Below are positions 47,560 to 58,157 of a stretch of 64,000 bases of DNA, one piece after another (position 1 is the stretch's first letter; each line of letters starts with the position of its first letter). Location of the stretch: assembly GCA_038496445.1 (NCBI GenBank), contig JALMLS010000234.1:1-64000 (forward strand). The letters run 5' to 3'. The notes under the pieces were generated by a model. It was not told the DNA's origin. It did not search any database and saw only the letters and a list, made by a program, of their open reading frames with translations. This DNA is from Trichosphaerium sp. ATCC 40318 (taxonomy: Eukaryota; Discosea; Flabellinia; Trichosidae). A program made the position numbers and the translations under genes.

Positions 47560-48120
47560 CTTCAACGTTTTGTGAAGTCAACAAACAACCAAAAGAAAAC
47601 GAAAAAAAAAATTCCGTATGTCAAAATGAAAAAGATTTGTACAGAGAAAGACCTGCTGCTTATATTCAAGTGTTGAAAATAAAAAATAAATAATGAAACC
47701 ATTCTAACGAGCCTTGTTGATTATTGCACCACGTGATGTTAAGTAAAACTGTTTGAGTGAACTCACTTGTTTTGTTGGCATTTGATAATTTTGGTAAGGT
47801 GAAGTCAGTCTTGCAAATCCTGTACAGAGAAACACAGGCTTTAGCAAATTGAACGAGATGTCACGCTTTCAATACGCCATGTTGTTAGCTTGTCAAGTTG
47901 TTACATGCCTTCGGATTGTGACTTTAGGGCTGTAGTTGTTTGTTGAAAAAGAACCATAAGATAGTTCCTTTTTGAAGCACTACTGAACTGTTCGTTGGTC
48001 ACAAATAGAACCTTGCAACCGAAAAGCGCGCTGAGACTACGTATTGCTAACTTCAGACAAATCCGTCAAGTTTGCCTACCAAATCCTCAATCACATACAA
48101 ACCAAACAATAACGTTGCAA
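47560..48120. other. Intergenic
   Basis: 560 bp between HU-like and menin genes. An open frame continues upstream of the menin ATG (from about 47995) but has no ATG; CACGTG near 47730. Confidence 0.4.
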
Positions 48121-50383
48121 ATGGCAAGCAACGCATCTTGTGATCTATTAAATCTACCAACATTGGCATCCATAACGGATGTAGTGCATTTTGTAAAAAG
48201 TGAGGTTCACAATCGAGGTACACCTCGTCTAGGCCTTATTTCGTGTATTCTTGGCGAACTAGAAGAGAACAATGGCGCATTTCCTCTTGTTTCCTTTGCT
48301 GAAACCTATAGCCGGTTATTATCCTTCTATCGCGGAGAGCTAGCGCATTGTGACGCCAAAACGAAGCGTAAAGAATGGTTTTTCGCAACAGCCACTGACT
48401 TTCCTAGCCGAGCTTCTACAGATCATGTCGAAGTTGACGTGGCACGGAAAACGCGTACTAAAGAAGAACAGACGCTATAAACTAAAGCACGCCCATTTAT
48501 GGCATTTTGTAAACAAATCTCTGTGTAATTGCCTTGGCTTTGCTACAGTACGATGAAATAATACGTATCACGTATTAAAGCAATACCAGGTTGTCGTGGA
48601 TGCCTGTAGAGTGCTTGGTATTAATAACGTACGTGCCCAAGTGTAAAAATGTGCTCCACGGTGACAAAATGACGTTGACAAGGTTTGGCCTATCATAAGC
48701 GAAATTCATGTTTGGATTGGCTTCAAGGAAGATAAAGAGAAGTTAAAAATACTACCACGTGTATCTGACATGTCTGTGTACGTACCAGATATTATGTTAC
48801 GGTGTTTTGGCAAAATGTCATTTTGTTTTTTCTTTTTTGACACTTGACACATTGCAGTCGACTTTTCTTTTTGAGATAGTTTTTTATTAATTTGTTTCAG
48901 GACTGATATGGTTGAAATTATGACACCATCAAGTACTATTGGTTGTCCTGTAGAAGAAAAGAATAGTTTCTCATGGTGCTATCAAAGAAACACGTGGGAT
49001 GAATGGGATGCTACATTATGTAGTGATATTCAGTTTGTAGCAATCCTTTTGACTAATACAGACATTGATGACGTACGTTGTTGGGTTTTTTATTGGATGT
49101 ACGAGCACTTTTTTGTTTAACTTTTTTTAGAATCTAAAGATTCTTCTTATGGCAGGATTGATGGATGATTGTCAGTTTACAAGGGTACCTTGCTCTTTTT
49201 TTGAACTAGCAAGGTGTTATAAGGATACAGAAGATCATGTTAGTGCCAGGAAATATTTCAATAAAGCGGTATTGCATTTCCTTTTTTTGCTACAACCAAA
49301 TGACAAAAAATGTAGGTGGAATCCTCAGAGAAGTTTTGTAATAATTGTAATGTCTATCCATATACAGAACAGGGAGATCATCTCTTTGAAACCGGTACAA
49401 AGCAATCTAATCGTATTAAATCACTAAGTATTTTATTCGTAGGCTTTTTTCTTGAAGCCCTTGAAGCTTATGCACGAGGTAGCTATTTCTCCAATACTGT
49501 TTCAGTTTTGCATGATGGACAGTGTCTTATTTGTTTTAGCTGCAAATGTTACTAGACGTTATCGATACATGTCATGGGATTCTGATCTTGCTAAGGAAAT
49601 GAATCAAATACCAAAACGTGTAGCTACAAAGATTATAACAAAGTTACAAGAACAACAGAAAGAAGAAGGATGGAAATATTTTCTAAGCTTTTTCGATTGT
49701 TTATTTACTTGGTTTGAAAAGAGTTCAATGAGGTTATCAAGTGCATCGGTAGATTACTTTAAGAGTGGTTGTACGAAGTTTCCTAGAGAGTTGTTACATC
49801 ATGTGCCATTAAAAGTAAAGAGAGATGACGAATCAACAACTAAAATGGACAAAACTGATCAAAAACCTTCGGTTGTTTTACCTAGAAAGAGACGCTTGCA
49901 AGCTACTCTTATTGGCCCTGTTAGTAAGAAGAGAAAGATAGAAACAAATAATACATGTGAAAGGTAAGGTCATTCAGTGTACTATCTTATTAACGGTTAA
50001 GTGCTTCCGCTCCTTTTATTGAAGAATCAGAGTTTCAAAAAAATAAGAAGAAACCTGATATTCCGGATACTGTCGCTGTTGGTACCCCAAACAAGTTGGT
50101 AAGTTGTACTACTCATCTCGTGTATTAAATCATTTTTAGGCAGATAAGGATTTTTGTACTATGATACATAGCGATGCGTTGTATAGGGTAGTAGCTGTTT
50201 TGAAAAATGTGAATTGTACAACAAAAGACAATCAACTAAAACAAATTATACATCAAGCTCTTGAATCTGGTACGCAAAATAAACCATAAGATAAGCTACA
50301 TTAATACTTGGGTCTATGTAGAGGTTATTGAAAGTAAAAGAAAACGTGTCAGAAGAAAGAAATCAATACAAACATTTACTTGA
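48121..50383 (+). CDS. MEN1: Menin-like scaffold protein
   Basis: Menin is a nuclear scaffold linking MLL/COMPASS-type histone H3K4 methyltransferases and transcription factors. ATG at 48121 ('MASNASCDLLNLPTLASITD'). Exons give 'TPRLGLISCILGELEENNGA', 'FAETYSRLLSFYRGEL', 'VVVDACRVLGINN', 'ISEIHVWIGFKEDKE', 'RNTWDEWDATLCSDIQFVAI', 'LLMAGLMDDCQFTRVPCSFF' and 'ELARCYKDTEDHVSARKYFN'. Most diagnostic is the TPR-like core 'CNVYPYTEQGDHLF', 'ALEAYARAANVTRRYRYM', 'SWDSDLAKEMNQIPKRVATK' and 'FLSFFDCLFTWFEKSSMRLS', matching the YPY...EAL.AWA...VI..YNY.R.D.EI.KE block of menin. The tail is basic ('PRKRRLQATLIGPVSKKRK') and ends 'ESKRKRVRRKKSIQTFT'. Joins around 48350-48700 are uncertain. Confidence 0.75.
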
Positions 50384-50427
50384 TACTATTTTACAATTTT
50401 ACAAGAAATCAACAAAATGTTTCATTC

Positions 50428-51330
50428 CTAAACGCGCTTGACACCTACAGGCGTATTCAATGCGCTATTTGGTCTGCTAAGACGAGGTGTTGAGTTTCTT
50501 GATAATAAATCAGCACTTGGAGGTGTCATAGGTCTGCGTGGTGATGTTGGTTGTGACAATCTTCCTGAAATCTTTTTTTTCAGTTTTGAAATCCTTGATC
50601 TTTTGTTTCTGCTTGCGACAAGTTTCTGCATAAGCTGTAAGAATGAAAGTGTTAGTAATAGTTTTATGTGTTTTTAAGTATTGTCTTACGTTAATATCGA
50701 GTTGTACAAGTACATCTAGTAGAACAGGAGCGTTTGAAATGACAAATTCTCGAAAAGCGAGGTGAACACTTTTTTTGGAAAAATCATTAGGAAAGTGCTC
50801 CGCCCATACTGCGAATAAGTTGCACACTCTGAGGGTTGTTTTTATGGTGTTTGAAATATTGTTGCTATAAAAAAGTCAGATAAAATATCTAGCAGTCGCT
50901 TTGATTCTAAATATAAACGAATACACGCGAGTTGAAACGGCACACCGTTTCGTTTCGAAAAGACAAAAATAGAAGTCGAAAACAAGTAATTTCTTTTTTT
51001 GCAAGTTTTTTTCTTTCTTTGCTTTGTTTTACCTTGTTGTTGTTTCATTGCTTGTGGTGTTGTTTTGTTGCATTTTCTCTTGGGTTTGCTGTTGATTATA
51101 AACTGCAATAAGGGTATGTAGCTTCCTCTTTGGAGTTATGATAGAGCTAGATAGAAGGGTGTACGCTGAACCAAAATCTAAAATGAGAAAAGTAAGAAAA
51201 AAAAGGATTTGTTTTACAAAAAGAAGTACGAACCGAATTCTGAGTACGCTAGTTGCACAATTTGTTCTTCCCATTCTTTATAGTTTTTTTCTAAGTGTTT
51301 ACGTCCAGGTGAAGTTGTTTTAGAAGGCAT
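50428..51330 (-). CDS. RasGEF-N-like protein without visible catalytic domain
   Basis: ATG at 51330: 'MPSKTTSPGRKHLEKNYKEW', 'EEQIVQLAYSE'. Next exons read 'DFGSAYTLLSSSIITPKRKL', 'HTLIAVYNQQQTQEKMQ', then 'SNISNTIKTTLRVCNLFAVW', 'AEHFPNDFSKKSVHLAFREF' and 'VISNAPVLLDVLVQLDIN'. The helical order and 'W.E..P.DF' resemble the RasGEF N-terminal (REM) module. The C-terminal exon is basic and Ser/Pro-rich ('RLSQPTSPRRPMTPPSADLL'), with SP/TP phosphosites, and no Cdc25 catalytic domain follows. It may be a stand-alone regulatory protein. Convergent with menin; 3' ends 45 bp apart. Family call tentative. Confidence 0.5.
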
Positions 51331-51865
51331 TGCTATCTATGTAAAGATGTCACAGATATAAACATACGCGTACTCTTTTTGACTTTTTTTTTTACAATAT
51401 CAAAAAAACTAATTTGTCCGATTCTTCTTAGTTGTTTTTACTCTTCAATCCGCCAACAGTGTTGTGGTACTTGCTATAAGAACATAGTACAGTCGTAACC
51501 GCTAGTTACGACGTTGAATTACCCAAACGGAAGAGGAGCCCGAAACATCTTATTTAGAACGTTTCGTTTGTTTTAGGTAGCACAACAAAATAAGTAATAT
51601 TACGTAATGGCAATAGTTTGTGCAGTAATTACTGCGTAAAGTAAAAACAGAGCAAAAAAGGCAAGTTTCAAAAAAAGAAACTCAGACCTCTTTTTTGCCT
51701 TTACTGCTACTCAAGATCCTCTTTTTTGGCTTTACCCTAATCAACAAAAAGGCCCAAGACTATGGTTTAAGTAACAAGAACGTTACAGTAAGCTATCAGA
51801 ACACACAACTTATTTTTATTTACAAAGGTTTTTTGAATTCTCATTCATTGCTCAGTTTTTTTTTT
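51331..51865. other. Intergenic
   Basis: 535 bp between two minus-strand genes; frames here are short and unrecognised. Confidence 0.35.
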
Positions 51866-53297
51866 TTACATTTCGTCATCGGATGGTGCATCTTCTTGTG
51901 CAACAACATAAAAGTCTACAAAACTCAACTCTCCTACACAGGCGGGAAAAGTCAGTGATGACCAAAATGGTAAAAATAGAATAAATCAAAAAAAGTAGTG
52001 ATTTGTTTGTTGTTTTGGTATAGCCGCTTTAGTTACTTACCGTCTTCTGTTGGTATCATATGCTGTATGTTAAGTAACCCACGAGCATTTAGGCGTATCA
52101 TCGTTTTCTTAGCACTACCAAGTGCTTTTAGGCAAGGTTGTAATAGTTTTAACCGATATCTAAATATGGTCATTAAATCAAAAAAGGCCGGAAAAACCGA
52201 ATGTGTCGTACTCAAAAAGCATATCTTGTGTGCATTCAAAAGACTCAAAAGGTTCAGAATCCTTGTTATAATCAACAGCAAGGCTACCAGTAGCACTTAC
52301 AGTCTTAAGCTGAAAATGAGGGTCCGTTCGTGCAATACGCAAAGAAGCAACGCTATTTGACCAATCTAGCTCTCCAAATGCGTCTCTAAGGGCGTCACTC
52401 TACATTAAAGTCAACCAAAGCGCGTAAAACACAATTTCAATAAAGAAACACTACCAGCCTCAAAAAACTAATAAAAACCTCTCCATTACCTTACCTTCAT
52501 TATAACTTTGGCTGTCTGTGGTGCTGATCGTAGATTAAATACAGGAGAAGCGAGTGAAGGCTCTTCTGTATGTATTGTGCAATCAGTCAGTACGTCATTT
52601 TCCTCAAGCCTAAATCTAAACGTAAGAAAAAACTGTCTCAGTTCTTGTTGGTTTTCTTCACGTGCAATACAAGTAGTGGATTTCCGTGACCTTTGTATCC
52701 CATTTGAAGTGCTGGGAAGCTTGATGGAGAGTTACCATAGATATCAAGGCAGCTTAGAAGTGCTAAAAGCAAAATTAATCAAAAATCCTTAGTATGCTTC
52801 TTTTATGTCTTTTTTGGCGTAGCAAAGGTGTTTTACGCACCATGAAGGCTAACTGCAAAGTCTACATTGTCACTTTGGCTGTTAAAGTTGTATTCTTGAA
52901 ACAGAGTATGCGATAGCATTGTACTGCCCTATGAACGCGTTTAGATAAATGAGCGGTTTATTTTTTGAATATTTGTTTTTTAGTGGAAAGGCAACAATTT
53001 ATGCGTATGATTCTTTGGGCGTACTTGCATGGCTTGTTTCTTTTCTACGCTACATTTTATACCAGCAGCCGAAACATTAAACGTTACGCTCTACAAACGC
53101 GTTAGTACTTGTATCAAGAGCTCCAGGAATAAACATACGCAGTTTGGGTCATACTGTAACGTTTTAAGTAAACCAGAAAGTGTACGCGCGTTCTCCATCT
53201 TCACAAGCAAAGTAAACTTCACAGGGCCTGCGTCTTGCGTTGGTTTGGCTGTGATTGATTGGGAAAGGTTTTGCGATATTGAACCGGCTGTGTACAT
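51866..53297 (-). CDS. RAD1: RAD1, checkpoint 9-1-1 clamp subunit
   Basis: RAD1 forms the PCNA-like RAD9-RAD1-HUS1 clamp that signals DNA damage. ATG at 53297. First domain: 'KFTLLVKMENARTLSGLLKT', 'LQYDPN', then 'NVTFNVSAAGIKCSVEKKQA'. Middle: 'LLSCLDIYGNSPSSFPALQM', 'GYKGHGNPLLVL', 'DCTIHTEEPS'. Second domain: 'SDALRDAFGELDWSNSVASL', 'TDPHFQLKTVSATGSLAVDY', 'SEPFESFECTQD', 'YRLKLLQPCLKALGSAKKTM', and 'RLNARGLLNIQHMIPTEDG'. It ends 'FVDFYVVAQEDAPSDDEM', the acidic end seen in RAD1. About eight introns; total about 290 residues, the normal size. Confidence 0.93.
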
Positions 53298-53420
53298 GGT
53301 GTTACGCTTGTGTTTGTATTAGATCGAAATTTCTGTGCTGATAGAAAACCCACGACAATTTGTTACTTCTGAGAAAAACGCCATCAATAAGCGCGAAGTA
53401 TGTCATTTTTGCGTTGAGAC
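53298..53420. promoter_or_regulatory. Bidirectional promoter (RAD1 / PIF1-BRCT)
   Basis: 123 bp between divergent starts of two genome-maintenance genes, suggesting shared control. Confidence 0.4.
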
Positions 53421-56400
53421 ATGTCAAAGAACAGCTCAAGCACCGTAAAAAGTACCCCGCCCAAAAGGAAGAAAACGTTGGGTGTAAGGAGGAGAATTGG
53501 TACTACTGGAGGATGGAATAAGCGTGTAGCGACACCAAAAGCGGAATTTGATGATGATTGGCAAAGTAGCCGCAATATACCCAAAAAAGTGCCTGAGGCG
53601 TTCAATATACAATTATCAGAGGTGAGTAAGCGTTATTGGCACTTTTTTAAATTAATCAGGAACAACGTGCTGTTTCCAAAGCTATTCATCGCGGAAAAAG
53701 CATATTCTTTACTGGCAGCGCTGGTACAGGTAAATCGGTACGAATTAGTTGATACAAACCAATTTCAGTTACTTTGATGCCTACGACGATAATATTGCTG
53801 CATTTCGCGTTATAATTATTAACGGTCCCACTAGACGTTGCTTCGATACATCATTAGAACATTACCGGACGACACAACCTACGTAACGGCTGCAACAGGT
53901 GTTGCTGCAGTAACTATTGGTGGCATGTACGTCAAAAGGAAAAAAACTTGCACGGCTGACACTTTGACATTCAGGACGATTCACTCGTTTGCTGGTATTG
54001 GTTTGGGTAGAGAAAATAAACTAGCACTTGCTGAGAAAGCACTAAAGTCGCGGGCAAAGCAGTACTGGCAGAAATGTAAAGGTACAATGAAGAGTTAATT
54101 AATCACGTTTCTTTTGTTTTTATTTTATTCTCAATTAACATGTTGTCCTTAGTGCTCATTATAGATGAAATATCCATGATTGATGCGGATCTAATGGATA
54201 AACTTGATTATGTTGCTAAGTATATACGACAAAAGAAAGAACCATTCGGAGGTACACACGTTTTCTTGTAGAGTTTTTGTTTTGAACTGTTTTTTTACTT
54301 GGTTTGTAGGCATTCAGCTTGTATGTTGTGGTGATTTTTTCCAGTTACCGCCTATCAATAGATCAGGTCCTAATGGTGAAGTAATGTTTGCTTTTGAGTC
54401 AAAGGCGTGGAATGAAACAATACAGGAATCGTTTGAGTTGACACAAGTTTACAGACAAGTAAACAACAAAAAAAAAAAGTGCAATCATTGCCTAACGTTG
54501 TTGTAGAAAGGAGACAATGACTTCATTAAGATGCTGAATCAAATACGTCATGGTCAGTGTAAATCATCAACCAAACAGATGCTTGAAGAATGCTTGTACA
54601 GAAAACTAGATGAATCAAATGGCGTTCAACCTACACATCTTTTCGCTTTAAACAAAGATGTTGGTACGAAGAAAAAATGAACTTTTTATTCATCTAGGTT
54701 GTACTAATGTTACTTCTTTTAAAGATAGAGAAAACTCTAGTAGGCTTACAGAGTTAACAGGACAGACAGTATTGTACAAAGCAAAAGACAGGTACTACCA
54801 AGTGAATAAATGCAGTTTTGTTTAAACTTCAATAGAGGTGCAGAACCTTATATAAGTCAAATGAAACGGCACTGCCAAGCTCCTGAAGAATTACTACTTA
54901 AAGTTGGAGCCCAAGTCATGTTGCTCAAGGTACGTTGATTACAAGAGAGTTTTAACATTCTTATACGATCATTAGAACACAGATGTTAAGAGAGGTTTGT
55001 GTAGTGGAGCAAGAGGTGTTGTGATTAGTTTTGACAAGACAAAAAAGCGTCAATACCCTATTGTTAGAGCACGTGTCTTTTTTAGTATTTAATGATGATT
55101 AATTAACTATGTATTATTAATATTGGTGTTTAGTTCGCTAATGGAATAGTTGAGACTGTTGAACTGACTAAGTGGGAAGTTAATGTCGCTGGGAGAGATG
55201 TGGCTGTACGATTTGAGTTCTTTTGTTTTAGTTGTGTCCACAGGAGCTTATTTAGTATTAGACACGTCATCAATTACCTTTGAGGCTCGCATGGGCATTG
55301 ACAATACATAAATGTCAAGGTCAAACTATTGAACATGCAGAGATGAAGCTTGATAATGTCTTTGAATAGTATGTTCATCTTTTTAGCATTCTGTCTGTTA
55401 CTAACTATTTCATTGTGCAGTGGTCAAGCATATGTAGCACTATCACGTGTATCTTCGTTGAAAGGATTACGATTACTTTCTTTTGACTCAAGGATAATTC
55501 GTGCGCACCCTAAAGTACTCATGTTCTACAAGGTACAGCATCAAAAGAACATTTTGTTCAACTCTTTATTTTTAATGTCTATTCTCACTTTATTCTCCTT
55601 CAGCGCTTTGATAATTACAAAAAACCACTTCAAAAAAATAAGCCGTACGTCTCGTGAATTCGTTGCTAAATAACGTGCTAACTTTGAGCTTAATTTAGTA
55701 CGAAAACATTTGTAAAAAAAGCACCAGCCAAGAAAAAACCCACTAAGAAAACACCACCAAAACCTGCATCTTCAACAGTACGTCTAGATAATCCACTCCC
55801 ATAGCTAGGTATTTTCGTTTCTGATATATTGCAAAGCCCTCAGGTGGAATGTTTGGACGTGGTGGCTTCAAATTCTCGCTACCAACAACAAGAACACAAC
55901 CTGTAATTTCACCAGACGAAGATGAAGATAAAGAAGAAGAGACTGAAGATAAACACATGAACGATGCGGTTACAGCAACACTTATACCTGTTGATACACC
56001 AGAAGAATCGGTATGTTTATTATGCTAAGATATATGCACACTGAAACAAATACAATAGGACGAAGAAGAATCTAGTGAAGATGAAGAAAAAAAATCAATT
56101 GATATTTTCAAGTTGGATGCAAAGCGAAGTGCTTTGCGTACTGGATTTAATTCATATGCTAATAGGTGAGTATTATTCACAGTTAAAAAACCCAAGTAAT
56201 AATTTATTTGTTAGGCAACGTCCACCACTCAAAGGAAAGAAACCGCTGCCTGTTGGTAAACCGAATTGTCTTACTGGTAAAGCATTTGTTGTTACTGGTG
56301 TTTTGGAGTCCCTTGAACGAGAAGAGGCTGAAGCACTTATCAAACAGTATGGAGGGTACGTCATAAAGAATTACGGGAAACGATTGATGATTGTGATTGT

Positions 56401-57753
56401 ATCTAACTGTTCCTCGTTAGTCTTGTTTTCAAATCAGTTGCTAAAAAGGTTACACATGCACTTGTTGGTGATCAATATGGAATATCTAAAATACGAACAA
56501 TTGTTGATAGATATATACCTATTATAAACGAGGATGGTTTATTTAAGATGATATCTACATTGGCTGAAGCCAAACCTGTAGAGAAGAAAAAAAAGAAACC
56601 AACAAGAAAAAGGTAAGACTCACTTTGTTAAGTTGAGGTATTAAGTCATTGTTTTAGGAAGTCTACGTCTCCTGTAAAACCAGCTGTGGAGTGGCCTATA
56701 CGTAGGAAGACATCACCAAAGTCTTCTACAAGGCTGAAATTGGAGGATTTTGATAACCAACCGAGAGTAAAGAGACAAAAGACTGATGATATTGTTTCTA
56801 TTGATTTGACTGATGACGATGATGTTATGACTGATATATCTGATTCTAGAAATCAAATGGATTCAAGAACAGAGTCTATTATTGCAAAACATATGGGTAT
56901 AGATAAATCAAAGGATGGACATAGTATAGCACAAGAGATGAGTGAATGGTTTGATGATCCAGATGAACTTGAAGATATTCTCAACAAAACAGTTTTCCAA
57001 CCTAAAAAAAAAACATCTACCTCTACACAACAAACACATAAAACAAACAAAGTTATCGATGATGACGATGACAAAGACACTGTTGATGATTTTTTCAGAA
57101 AATACAAGACAAAAAAAACAAACACAACAACACCATCGCCGAAGAAAGAAAAACCAGAATTTTTGAAGAAAAAAAAAGAAGACAAAAAAGATGGATTCTC
57201 GAGTGCTAGGGTTACTAAAGATACCAGCGAAAAAAAGACGAGTATTTTGGATCTATTAGAATCTATATCAGATGACGACGATGATATTGATATTGATGCA
57301 TTACTTGCAAGTCCACCGAGAACACAAAACTCTAAGCCAACTAAAGAAGACGAGAAAAAAGACTCTACTAACATTACTGTTGATGCTTTATTGGTAGATG
57401 ATGATAGTGATAGTGATAGTGAAGCTGAGTTTGCTAGAGTATTAGCAAAGTACAGAAAAGATAAAAAAGAAGCTACTGAAGAGAAAACAGAGAAAAAAGA
57501 TGTTAAGTCTTTAAAAAAAGCTGCAAAAGAAGCAGATAAAAAAAGAGTACTACTAGGCACGTGATTTTCGCGGTTTTCCCTTTTTATTGCCTATGACTAA
57601 CTAGTTATGTTATCTATAGATGATATTGCAAGTGCGCCAGTGTTCTCAAAGAGGGAAGCAGTGATTAGTGCAACAAAGAAGAAAAAAAGAAAAAGTCTAA
57701 TACCCGCTTCTAAAAAAGCTCTTTTTGATTCAGATGATTCTCTTGACTTTTAA
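53421..57753 (+). CDS. PIF1: PIF1-family helicase fused to an RFC1-type BRCT domain and acidic tail
   Basis: 5'-3' superfamily 1B helicase that unwinds G-quadruplexes and forks. ATG 53421; basic N-terminus. Motifs: Walker A '[11 protein letters not shown]', '[15 protein letters not shown]', '[11 protein letters not shown]', Walker B '[11 protein letters not shown]', '[16 protein letters not shown]', '[19 protein letters not shown]', '[16 protein letters not shown]', 'VRFANGIVE', '[11 protein letters not shown]', '[16 protein letters not shown]'. After the helicase, introns in consistent phase continue through '[13 protein letters not shown]', acidic stretches and '[17 protein letters not shown]'. 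A BRCT domain follows, '[20 protein letters not shown]', '[10 protein letters not shown]', '[10 protein letters not shown]', closest to RFC1. The tail is Lys/Asp/Glu-rich with SIM '[12 protein letters not shown]' and ends '[11 protein letters not shown]'. No RFC1 AAA+ domain follows. Two GC-AG introns. Confidence 0.9.
55069..55133 (+). other. GC-AG intron in PIF1-BRCT gene
   Basis: Exon '...CCT ATT GTT AGA' is followed by GCACGTGTC. The 65-nt intron ends at 55133 and phase 0 resumes with '[16 protein letters not shown]', the conserved PIF1 VRFANG motif. The nearest GT gives a stop within two codons. Confidence 0.75.
57557..57619 (+). other. GC-AG intron in PIF1-BRCT gene
   Basis: The donor GCACGTGATT follows '...GTA CTA CTA G'. 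The 63-nt intron ends at 57619 and gives '[18 protein letters not shown]' to the final stop. Splicing at the GT inside CACGTG gives an immediate stop. Confidence 0.75.
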
Positions 57754-58157
57754 AACTTGTATCATAAATAAAGAGGATTTACCAACTTGTAAACTGAATT
57801 GTTTATTGTGAGAGCCTCTTAAAACTTGACATCTTCAAATACACTGAAATCAGAAAGTAAAAATTACAAGGTTTATCATACAATGAGAAGTTAATGTGAC
57901 ACTTATTACTGTCTCTTCACATCTCAAGTTCGCCCTTCTTAGAGGCAGCGGGTGTCACCACAACAATCTCGAGTGCCAACAGCGACAACCTCAGAACAAA
58001 ATACCGATGCCTCTCAGTTTGGTGTAACCAGTCAAGAGCTGATACGGTATTAACAACCTCACATAAAATATATCTGCTATTTGTTTACCCAAAATGTTGA
58101 GTCAAATGATTTTCTATCCGTGCACAACTTAACCACTAAAGGGATACCGAAAACATC
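57754..58157. other. Intergenic
   Basis: About 400 bp between two plus-strand genes; no coding signal seen. Confidence 0.35.

Noticed and set aside
47995-48120. N-terminal extension of menin
   Set aside because: The open frame here has no ATG; the first in-frame ATG is 48121.
56853-57560. 235-codon Ser/Phe-rich frame on the minus strand
   Set aside because: Exact antisense shadow of the Lys/Asp/Glu-rich exon of the PIF1-BRCT gene; its composition is the complement of AAA/GAT/GAA codons.
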